From Spirochaetaceae bacterium (GTDB taxonomy: Bacteria > Spirochaetota > Spirochaetia > Treponematales > Breznakiellaceae), in contig JAIRMY010000156.1 in NCBI GenBank assembly GCA_031258335.1, positions 1-7,590 on the forward strand: DNA of 7,590 nt, read 5' to 3'. A program made the translations under genes and the position numbers. The notes under the pieces were generated by a model. That model saw nothing but the letters and a program-made list of their open reading frames with translations. It was not told where the DNA came from and made no database searches. Shown here in pieces: positions 1 to 5,849 of the stretch (positions are counted from its first letter, which is position 1; each line of letters begins with the position of its first letter).

Positions 1-1109
1 TTGCCGGTACGGTTGCCGTTGAAAAAGTAGGTAACGTGTCCGAACTTCTGCGTCTCGCTGATTGCCAGCGTACGGACGCCGCTTGCCGCCAGATACTCGC
101 CCATGGTCCGGTCTATAGCCGGCGGTGAGACAAGATAACGGCGCGGTACGTGGAGGTCGCCGTCATACTCCATCATCCCGGAGTAACAGACCTTTGGCCG
201 CCTGCCTCTGTCAAACTTGTCGAAGTCCTCCTCCTCAAAGGCGGCGGTTATCTCAAGCGCTCTGTCGCCCCGGAAGTTAAAGTACACAACCGAGTCGCCG
301 TCCTCTATCGCACCGACAGGCTTACCGCCCTCGCAGACTACGAATTCCTTCAAGTCCTGGTCTATCACGCCGGGCGTCTCGCGCCTGTACGTTTCGACAG
401 CCTCCCGCGCGCTCGCAAAAGGCCGCCCCTTGCCGTGAACATGGACATCCCAGCCCCGGTGAACCATCTCCCAGTCGGCGCCGTACCTGTCCATCGTTAT
501 CCACATACGCCCGCCGCCCGATGCTATACGAGCGTCGAAGCCGTCCGTGTTAAGCCCCTTCAAAAAAGCCTCGAAATCGTCAATGTAGACAAGCGCGCTC
601 GTTTCAGGCACATCGCGCCCGTCAAACAAGGTATGAACGCGCACCTTTTTAACGCCATCGGCCTTAGCCCGCCGTATCATCGCTTTCAGGTGGTCAAGGT
701 GGCTATGCACGTTACCGTCCGAAAACAGCCCTATAAAGTGCAGCGTTCCCCCGGAAGCCTTTACACCGCCCGCGGCCTCGCGCCACGCCTCCCCATCGAA
801 CATCGCGCCGCTCGCTATCGCGTTGGAGACCAGCGCCGCGCCCTGGCTAAAGACCCTGCCGCAGCCCATAGCGTTATGCCCCACCTCGCTGTTGCCCATG
901 TCGTCATCGGAGGGCAGTCCTACCGCCTTTCCGTGAGCCTTTAGCATGGTGAACGGGCTCTTTGCCCTGAGCGCCGTAAGGTTATACATCTTGGAATCGA
1001 GCGCCGCGTCCCCTTCCTTGTACCTTCCTATGCCGACGCCGTCCATAATCACGAGGACGACAGGCCCCCGCCGTCCCTTCCACGCCGGATTCTTCTTCAG
1101 CGTATCCAT
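1..1109 (-). CDS. gpmI: 2,3-bisphosphoglycerate-independent phosphoglycerate mutase, 3' end missing
   Basis: This cytosolic glycolytic enzyme interconverts 3- and 2-phosphoglycerate through a phosphoserine intermediate with two divalent metal ions. The visible 369 residues cover most of the protein. The metal-binding Asp lies in IMDG (D23), the catalytic serine in MGNSEVGH (S74), a conserved metal/substrate His in DGNVHSH (about H135), then DGRD at 163-166, MDR at 206-208, the substrate-binding FRGDR at 279-283 and the Lys in ETQKFGHVT (K355). The spacing and the KFGHVTYFFNGNRTG block resemble the longer plant/trypanosome-like branch more than E. coli GpmI; this is from memory. Such proteins are about 510-560 residues, so roughly 150-190 C-terminal residues lie beyond the left edge. 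The start is fixed by AGGAG at 1116-1120, six bases before ATG. It follows glgC by 18 bp and is probably co-transcribed with it. The family assignment is very secure. Confidence 0.96.
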   Translation of the reverse strand, partial: MDTLKKNPAWKGRRGPVVLVIMDGVGIGRYKEGDAALDSKMYNLTALRAKSPFTMLKAHGKAVGLPSDDDMGNSEVGHNAMGCGRVFSQGAALVSNAIASGAMFDGEAWREAAGGVKASGGTLHFIGLFSDGNVHSHLDHLKAMIRRAKADGVKKVRVHTLFDGRDVPETSALVYIDDFEAFLKGLNTDGFDARIASGGGRMWITMDRYGADWEMVHRGWDVHVHGKGRPFASAREAVETYRRETPGVIDQDLKEFVVCEGGKPVGAIEDGDSVVYFNFRGDRALEITAAFEEEDFDKFDRGRRPKVCYSGMMEYDGDLHVPRRYLVSPPAIDRTMGEYLAASGVRTLAISETQKFGHVTYFFNGNRTG

Positions 1110-1115
1110 AAAACT

Positions 1116-1120
1116 CTCCT
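1116..1120 (-). promoter_or_regulatory. Shine-Dalgarno site of gpmI
   Basis: AGGAG on the minus strand lies six bases before the gpmI ATG, inside the 18-bp gap after the glgC stop codon. It decides the gpmI start and shows that gpmI has its own strong ribosome binding site despite being so close to glgC. Confidence 0.8.
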
Positions 1121-1127
1121 AGAGAAA

Positions 1128-2396
1128 CTAGATTATCGTACCGGGGTACAAAACAGCGTTTTTGGGAACTACTATTATGCCGTCAATGATGGAGCAGTTT
1201 TCGTAAACGCCGTCGCCCCGGTTTATGTTGTCAATCCCTATGCGGCAGCCTTCGCCTATACGCGCGTTTTTGTCTATGATCGCGCCTTTGACGATGGAAC
1301 CCTTGCCTATGCCTATGTTGGGCAGGTGGTTTTCCGTGTTTACGTGCTTCTGCGCCTCGGTCTCGTAGTAGTCCGCGCCCATACATATAACACCGTTAAG
1401 GCTCGCCCCGGATTCGATTATCGTGCGGACTCCGACTATGGCGTTTGTAATAGATGAGTTGGTGATGATGCATCCTTCCGATGCTATAGACTGATTCATG
1501 CTGCTAAAATTCATTTTTGACGGCGGCAGGTTGTACATACGTGTATATATAGGGCGTTCCTCGTCATATATGTCGAACATGGGCTTGATGTTGGCAAGGT
1601 TAAGGTTGGCGTTATAGAAGCTGCTTATAGTCCCTATGTCTTCCCAGTAACCGTGAAACGGGTATGCGTTTACCTTGAGCGTGTCAATGGCGTCTGGGAT
1701 TATCTCTTTACCGAAGTCTGTCAGTTGATTATCAAGGCAGTTGTGCAGGGTTTGCGCGTTAAATACATAGATGCCCATAGACGCGAGATACGTATCGGCA
1801 TTACCTTCTTTTTGAAGTCCGGGCGGCGCTTTAAAGTCTGTAATATCCTTTGTAGGTCCGGGTTTTTCCAAGAATTCGGTGATGACATTCTGTTTGTCCG
1901 CCTTGAGGATGCCAAGTTGGCTTGCGTCTTCCCGTGAAACGCCTGTACACGCTATGGTTATAGCCGCGCCGGAATCGCAGTGCGCCCTTAGCATATCGCG
2001 GAGATCCATACGGTACAGTTGATCGCCTGACAGGATTATGTAGTAATCGGGAGCATGTGTCTTGAAATGAGAAAGATTCTTCCTCACGGCGTCGGCTGTG
2101 CCTTCGAACCAGCCGCTGTGCTCCAAGGTCTGTTCAGCCGCGAGAATTTCCACAAAGCCTTTGGAAAAATGATCAAAAACGTATGTATGAGCCAGATGTA
2201 TATGGAGACTGGCTGAATTGAACTGGGTTAGTATGTATATCTGCTTCAAATCGGCGTTAATACAATTTGACAGCGGTATATCAATTAGCCGGTATTTCCC
2301 GCCAAAAGGCACGGCGGGCTTTGCCCGCGATTGGGTGAGAGGAAACAGCCTCGTACCTTTTCCTCCTCCGAGAATGATAGAAAGAACTTCCGCCAT
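1128..2396 (-). CDS. glgC: Glucose-1-phosphate adenylyltransferase (ADP-glucose pyrophosphorylase)
   Basis: GlgC makes ADP-glucose and pyrophosphate from ATP and glucose 1-phosphate, the committed and usually allosterically controlled step of bacterial glycogen synthesis, in the cytosol. The 422-residue length is typical. The N-terminal nucleotidyltransferase domain starts with LGGGKGTRLFPLT (residues 9-21), then AKPAVPFGGKYRLIDIPLSN (25-44), WFEGTADAVR (96-105), the catalytic-type Asp in LSGD (D125), the sugar-phosphate-binding FLEKP (175-179) and GYWEDIGT (249-256). From about residue 300 there are hexapeptide-like left-handed beta-helix repeats ending in PGTII. Several blocks (TQFNSASL, KYRLIDIPLSNC) resemble the cyanobacterial/plant branch, whose members often respond to 3-phosphoglycerate; regulation of this one cannot be read from sequence. 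The ATG is preceded by AAGGGGG at 2402-2408, about five bases away. It heads a probable glgC-gpmI transcript. Confidence 0.97.
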   Translation of the reverse strand: MAEVLSIILGGGKGTRLFPLTQSRAKPAVPFGGKYRLIDIPLSNCINADLKQIYILTQFNSASLHIHLAHTYVFDHFSKGFVEILAAEQTLEHSGWFEGTADAVRKNLSHFKTHAPDYYIILSGDQLYRMDLRDMLRAHCDSGAAITIACTGVSREDASQLGILKADKQNVITEFLEKPGPTKDITDFKAPPGLQKEGNADTYLASMGIYVFNAQTLHNCLDNQLTDFGKEIIPDAIDTLKVNAYPFHGYWEDIGTISSFYNANLNLANIKPMFDIYDEERPIYTRMYNLPPSKMNFSSMNQSIASEGCIITNSSITNAIVGVRTIIESGASLNGVICMGADYYETEAQKHVNTENHLPNIGIGKGSIVKGAIIDKNARIGEGCRIGIDNINRGDGVYENCSIIDGIIVVPKNAVLYPGTII

Positions 2397-2437
2397 AAAC
2401 GCCCCCTTCCACTGGATATACCGGTTTCAAATTCGGA

Positions 2438-2464
2438 TTTATATCAGCCATCAAGATCTGTCAT
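2438..2464 (-). promoter_or_regulatory. Possible sigma-70-type promoter for glgC-gpmI
   Basis: On the minus strand ATGACA (2459-2464, five of six matches to TTGACA) is followed 15 bp later by TATAAA (2438-2443, five of six to TATAAT), directly preceded by TGA, giving an extended -10. A start near 2431 would leave a leader of about 34 nt containing the glgC Shine-Dalgarno site. The spacer is shorter than the ideal 17, so this is only a plausible candidate. The rest of the 2397-2555 gap shows no gene. Confidence 0.4.
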
Positions 2465-2555
2465 TTGCCCGCGGCCTAAACGCCTAAAGAACCGGCTCAC
2501 ATTGCAAGAGTACAACATTCCGCAAAAAAAGTCTATCGCCGAAAACCGCGGTAAG

Positions 2556-4163
2556 CTAATGCGGGGGCTTGCGGCGCAGGCTTTCAAGACATTCGCGCCT
2601 CGATACCACGACGGAAAGGCCGCGGTACTCTATCTCGGCGGCGAGGCGCTCCGTGTTTTCCTTGAGGTTTTTGGGCAGCGGTTCCAGTTCAACGAGGTGG
2701 GCGGCATCCACGCCGAGTCCCAAAAGGAGGGGCGCAAGCCGCGCCGAAGGCGCCGCCGTTTCCTGGCAGCCTGTCATCGCTACGGTTGAATTGTCGAGTA
2801 TCACGACCGTGATCGGCGCGTTGGACGAAACGGCGTCAACAATGGCAGTCATGCCGGAGTGGAGGAATGTGGAATCGCCTATCACGGCGACGGCGGCTTT
2901 GACGCCGGCTTCCGCCGCGCCGCGCGCCATGCTTATCGAAGCTCCCATGCAGACTATAGACTCTATGGCGGAATGGGGTGGAGCAGCCCCAAGCGAATAG
3001 CAGCCTATGTCGGACAACACCGCCTTCTCGTCCTGTCCGTAACGGGCAAGGGCGGCGTTTAACGCGGCATAGCTGTCCGCATGGGGACAGCCTTTGCACA
3101 ACTGCGGCGGACGCGGCGGCAGATTCAAAGAGGCGGGTGAAATTCCCGGTACAGGCGGCAAACCAAGCGCCGGACGGACATTATCAGGGTCAAGCTCGCC
3201 TGTACGCGGCAGTTTTCCATTCAACCTTCCATCAATTTTGACGGCGGACGGCAGGATTCCGCGTAATCTCTCCTCGATAAAGGGCTGTCCCTCTTCGATA
3301 ACCAATACCCTGGCGGCATTTTCACAGAGTTTTCGTATAGAATCAAAAGGAAGCGGGTACGCGCTTATGTGTAAACGCGCCGGAGGCGGGGTTCCGCGCG
3401 CATCTACAAGCTCCGCAAGGTTTTCATCGTAGTAGTTGCCGCCCAAACCGGCGGTAATAACGGCAAAAGAGGAGTCGCGGCCTTCAATCTCAAGTTTATT
3501 TACGCTCTCTGCCCATTCCCTCAAGGCGGCGTTTTTTTCGATTAACGAGGCATAGTTACGCCGCGCGGGGGCGGGAAGCAGGAGCCATTGATTCGTGTCA
3601 TGTGTTCGTCCTAGCGGGGCGGGAGCGTCCGGGGGCGATGTTTCTATCGCGGCGCGGGCGTGGGCAAGCCGCGTAACCATACGGATGAGAACAGGGGCAT
3701 GGTATTTTTCGGACAGCACAAACGCCTCACGCGCCATGTCGTAGGCTTCCTGCTGATTCCGCGGCTCAAGGCAGGGCAGGAGCGCAAAAGCCGCATAGAA
3801 ACGCGAATCCTGCTCGTTCTGCGAGCTGTGCATACCCGGATCGTCGGCGACGGCAACCACGAGTCCGCCGTTTATCTTCAAAAGCGCCCCGTTGATGAAC
3901 GGATCCGCCGCCACGTTGAGGCCGACGTGTTTCATTGTTACCAGCGCGCGCCGTCCGGCAAAGGAAACTCCCAGCGCTCCCTCCAGCGCCGTCTTTTCGT
4001 TCACGCACCACCGCGCCGCGGGACCTTCGCCGCGCTTAAAAGCGTCTATAAGGAATTCCATTATCTCGGTAGAAGGCGTCCCCGGATAACCGTAACAGGC
4101 AAAGAGACCGGCGTCCAATGCCCCCAGCGCCAGCGCCTCATCCCCCAAAACTATTCTTCGCAT
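2556..4163 (-). CDS. iorA: Indolepyruvate ferredoxin oxidoreductase alpha subunit-like protein, without C-terminal ferredoxin domain
   Basis: IorA is the thiamine-diphosphate subunit of a cytosolic enzyme that oxidatively decarboxylates aryl 2-oxoacids (indolepyruvate, phenylpyruvate) to aryl-CoA and reduces ferredoxin, normally with IorB. From the ATG at 4163 the product has 535 residues. Residues 1-170 form the pyrimidine-binding domain, with GYPGTPSTEI (25-34), VNEKTALEGA (54-63, with the conserved Glu) and MKHVGLNVAADP (77-88). A linker domain follows. CKGCPH (356-361), GDSTFLHSGMTAIVDA (429-444) and ILDNSTVAMTG (455-465) form the Mg-ThDP-binding domain. Family members usually continue with two CxxCxxC ferredoxin clusters to about 600-650 residues; here TAG comes 17 residues after SVVV and no cluster is seen. 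No iorB is adjacent. An in-frame ATG 55 codons upstream exists, but conservation begins at MRRIVLGDEA, so the later start is chosen. The family call is secure; the exact substrate is not. Confidence 0.9.
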   Translation of the reverse strand: MRRIVLGDEALALGALDAGLFACYGYPGTPSTEIMEFLIDAFKRGEGPAARWCVNEKTALEGALGVSFAGRRALVTMKHVGLNVAADPFINGALLKINGGLVVAVADDPGMHSSQNEQDSRFYAAFALLPCLEPRNQQEAYDMAREAFVLSEKYHAPVLIRMVTRLAHARAAIETSPPDAPAPLGRTHDTNQWLLLPAPARRNYASLIEKNAALREWAESVNKLEIEGRDSSFAVITAGLGGNYYDENLAELVDARGTPPPARLHISAYPLPFDSIRKLCENAARVLVIEEGQPFIEERLRGILPSAVKIDGRLNGKLPRTGELDPDNVRPALGLPPVPGISPASLNLPPRPPQLCKGCPHADSYAALNAALARYGQDEKAVLSDIGCYSLGAAPPHSAIESIVCMGASISMARGAAEAGVKAAVAVIGDSTFLHSGMTAIVDAVSSNAPITVVILDNSTVAMTGCQETAAPSARLAPLLLGLGVDAAHLVELEPLPKNLKENTERLAAEIEYRGLSVVVSRRECLESLRRKPPH

Positions 4164-4198
4164 AGCATAACTATAGCACAAGGTTTTGACAAAGTGAA
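4164..4198 (-). promoter_or_regulatory. Predicted iorA promoter, extended -10, possibly giving a leaderless mRNA
   Basis: On the minus strand TTCACT (4193-4198) and TATAGT (4170-4175) are separated by exactly 17 bp, and TGC directly before the -10 makes it an extended -10. A transcript starting seven bases after the -10 would begin at 4163, the A of the iorA ATG. A second overlapping pair, TTGTCA (4187-4192) and TATGCT (4164-4169), is also 17 bp apart but would start inside the gene. No Shine-Dalgarno is visible before this ATG. The sequence match is direct; activity is inferred. Confidence 0.5.
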
Positions 4199-4252
4199 CT
4201 GTTCTCAGGTCCAGCGCATACTCTGAAAATGTGGTAAAGTAGAGCCTTATAT

Positions 4253-4271
4253 ATTTTCTGGGAGGGAAAAT
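4253..4271 (+). promoter_or_regulatory. Small hairpin with a strong Shine-Dalgarno in its loop
   Basis: ATTTTC (4253-4258) can pair with GAAAAT (4266-4271) around the seven-base loop TGGGAGG. On the plus strand the loop and the first stem base give GGGAGGG, a strong Shine-Dalgarno six bases before the ATG at 4273. The stem is only six bp and mostly A-T, so it would be weak. The inverted repeat is real in the sequence; any role is inferred. Confidence 0.3.
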
Positions 4272-4272
4272 T

Positions 4273-4350
4273 ATGGAACGAGTAGAGCCGCTAGCGGATG
4301 AAAGGCGGACTATGCGGGAACGCGACATTAGGCATCACGTATCCCTTTAA
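4273..4350 (+). CDS. Possible 25-residue ORF opposite to all other genes
   Basis: The plus strand between iorA and the kinase-like gene has an ATG with a near-ideal Shine-Dalgarno (GGGAGGG, 4260-4266) and 25 sense codons ending in TAA. The product, beginning MERVEPLADERR and ending RHHVSL, is very hydrophilic and rich in Arg and Glu, with no signal peptide, membrane segment or motif I recognise. No good plus-strand promoter was found: a perfect TTGACA at 4186-4191 has no -10 at a workable distance, and the A/T run at 4247-4255 would start transcription inside the Shine-Dalgarno. It could be a real small protein, a leader peptide, a relic of a gene 5' end, or chance. Confidence 0.22.
   Translation: MERVEPLADERRTMRERDIRHHVSL
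4288..4297. repeat. Perfect 10-bp palindrome
   Basis: CCGCTAGCGG is self-complementary. The nine bases AGTAGAGCC occur at 4281-4289, overlapping its left side, and again at 4238-4246, 43 bp away. These sites sit upstream of the iorA promoter-like sequence and could be part of a protein-binding region, but such short repeats also arise by chance. Confidence 0.25.
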
Positions 4351-4410
4351 AAAACTTTTCAGAAAAAATTGCGCAAAACCGTCCTCTTTACGCTTCGTCG
4401 CCACGCGGTA

Positions 4411-4950
4411 TCATTTCAACGCCGCGGCGCTGGCGGCTATCTTTTCTACAATCTCGTCCGGTGTATGTACACCTGAGTCTATGACGAGTCCGGCAAAGCT
4501 GTAATCATCGTTGTCTATGCCGTACAGCCGCAGGTAGCGCTCGTGGTCGTGGGCATCCCTTTCCCTTGTGAACGCCGCTACAGCGTCAAAGTCCCCACCC
4601 TCACGCTGCATGAGGCGGCGCGCCCTGACCGCTATGCCGGCCTTGAGGTAGACCTTTATGTCCGCCTCCTTCAACAGCCATATCGCAAGCCGCGAACCGA
4701 GTACGCAGCCTGTCTCTCTGTCGCTCAATGCCGCCTCAATCTGACGCCTGTCTACCTCCCTGTCCCAATAGTCGTCCTCCTCCGCAAGGCGCAGCACTTC
4801 TTCAAGCGTCATATTCTTTTCTGCCGCCAAATTCCTGAATGTAAAATTGATGAAGCGCAGTCCGAGCCTCTTTGCCGTAAGCGCGGTTACCGTCGTGTTG
4901 CCGCATCCACTCTTGCCCGATATGGCGATTTTAATACTTTTTTTGTTCAT
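4411..4950 (-). CDS. Cytidylate kinase-like P-loop protein of the short archaeal type, with altered Walker A
   Basis: The 179-residue product has the layout of archaeal-type CMP kinases (about 180 residues, shorter than the roughly 225 of E. coli Cmk): N-terminal P-loop, a central VLGSRLAIWLL block (83-93), a KVYLKA strand (99-104) and a RERD...RYLRLYGID segment (129-146). Such enzymes phosphorylate CMP/dCMP using ATP in the cytosol. The P-loop reads GKSGCGNTT at 12-20, so the usual invariant Walker A lysine is Asn18, encoded AAC. I recall similar GKSGCGN motifs in spirochaete homologues but cannot confirm this. Whether the protein phosphorylates CMP, acts on another ligand or is a non-catalytic relative is open, so I assign no symbol. 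The ATG lies 11 bp after the yicC stop, with AGGA overlapping that stop codon as likely ribosome binding site. It is the last gene of the right-hand operon and ends in TGA. Confidence 0.85.
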   Translation of the reverse strand: MNKKSIKIAISGKSGCGNTTVTALTAKRLGLRFINFTFRNLAAEKNMTLEEVLRLAEEDDYWDREVDRRQIEAALSDRETGCVLGSRLAIWLLKEADIKVYLKAGIAVRARRLMQREGGDFDAVAAFTRERDAHDHERYLRLYGIDNDDYSFAGLVIDSGVHTPDEIVEKIAASAAALK

Positions 4951-4961
4951 TTTACCGCGTC

Positions 4962-5849
4962 CTATTCTACATTTCGCAGTTGTTCACGTATATTTTCTAC
5001 CGCGTCTTTCATGTCAATCACGATGCGGCTCACTTCTATGAGCGGCGTCTTTGCCCCTATCGTGTTTATCTCGCGGTTTATCTCCTGACAGATAAAGTCG
5101 AGTTTTTTCCCGGAACAATCATTGCCGGCCATACTTTCACGGAAGCCTGACAGGTGGGACGATAGGCGGGATACCTCTTCGGCTATAGTGTACTTCATCA
5201 GAAGCAGCGCAGTTTCGGCAAGTATACGGTTTTCGTCAATACTTTCCCCGGCAAATTCCGCAATTCTGGATTTTACGCCGTTTTTTATGGATTGCTCCAT
5301 GCGGGGCAGCAACGCGGCTATTCCCTCATGTGATTTTTCCAGAATAGCAATATGCGACAAAATATTTTCTTTGGTATTTTGCCCCTCGCGCCGGCGTTCA
5401 TTTTCAAATTTTTCAAACGCCTTGATGAATACATCTTTTATCCCTTCCCACGCTTCGTTTTCATCACCATGTTCTTTTTCCGCTTCGATTATCTCTATTA
5501 CCCCGTCAAGCTCAAGAAATTTGCCTAACGGAATTTTTTCTCTCCCATACTCAGGCGGTAGCAGGGATTTAATTTTTTGAGCGGCGGCGGCGTAAGCGCG
5601 CACGGCTTCGGCGTTCACGCTCACAGAAAATGAGGGATTTTCTTTTTTTCCATGTATCGTTACCTCTATCTTGCCACGTTTACAGCGTTCTGCGATTATC
5701 CCGCGTATGCGCGGTTCCAGCGGTGAAAGCGGCGGGACCAGGTGTATTTCCAGTTCCAAAAAACGGCTGTTATAACTTTTTATCTCTACGGAAACCGAAT
5801 TCCCGCCGGACTGTTTTTCCGCGTAGGCAAAACCCGTCATGCTTTTCAT
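4962..5849 (-). CDS. yicC: YicC/YloC family endoribonuclease
   Basis: The 295-residue product is full length for the family (about 290). It begins with the signature MKSMTGFA, followed by the N-terminal YicC-like domain with EIKSYNSRFLELEIHL (22-37) and RGKIEVTIHGK. The C-terminal DUF1732 region carries KKLDFICQEINREINTIG, VSRIVIDMKDAVENIREQ and ends in NVE. E. coli YicC is reported to be an endoribonuclease that takes part in small-RNA turnover, and family members are oligomeric; a similar cytosolic role is inferred here. The start ATG overlaps the murC stop as ATGA, and AGGGAG at 5858-5863 lies eight bases upstream inside murC. Codons here are more A/T-rich than in murC, with several Lys/Asn/Ile-rich runs, but I see no break in the reading frame. 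Confidence 0.94.
   Translation of the reverse strand: MKSMTGFAYAEKQSGGNSVSVEIKSYNSRFLELEIHLVPPLSPLEPRIRGIIAERCKRGKIEVTIHGKKENPSFSVSVNAEAVRAYAAAAQKIKSLLPPEYGREKIPLGKFLELDGVIEIIEAEKEHGDENEAWEGIKDVFIKAFEKFENERRREGQNTKENILSHIAILEKSHEGIAALLPRMEQSIKNGVKSRIAEFAGESIDENRILAETALLLMKYTIAEEVSRLSSHLSGFRESMAGNDCSGKKLDFICQEINREINTIGAKTPLIEVSRIVIDMKDAVENIREQLRNVE

Noticed and set aside
150..944. 264-codon ORF on the plus strand
   Set aside because: It lies wholly opposite gpmI, whose catalytic motifs are clear on the minus strand. No recognisable domain; long antisense ORFs are common in G+C-rich coding DNA.
2518..2570. Possible terminator after iorA
   Set aside because: There is a run of seven T on the minus strand (2524-2530), but the preceding G+C-rich bases form only a four-bp CCGC/GCGG stem with an 11-base loop, too far from the T run.
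4186..4191. Perfect TTGACA on the plus strand
   Set aside because: No -10-like hexamer occurs 15-19 bp downstream, so it does not form a promoter; it is partly the complement of the TTGTCA noted on the other strand.
3660..4226. 188-codon plus-strand ORF
   Set aside because: Antisense to the conserved N-terminal domain of iorA, and its composition looks like a coding shadow with no motif or ribosome site.
4164..4328. 55-residue N-terminal extension of IorA
   Set aside because: The upstream ATG at 4328 has no Shine-Dalgarno, the extension matches nothing in the family, and conservation begins at the ATG at 4163, next to a promoter-like sequence.
4340..4400. Possible terminator after the kinase-like gene
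   Set aside because: T runs and a TTGCGCAA palindrome are present, but no stem of useful length directly precedes a T run.
4543..5088. 181-codon plus-strand ORF
   Set aside because: Antisense to the kinase-like gene and the end of yicC, both with good family motifs; no independent support.
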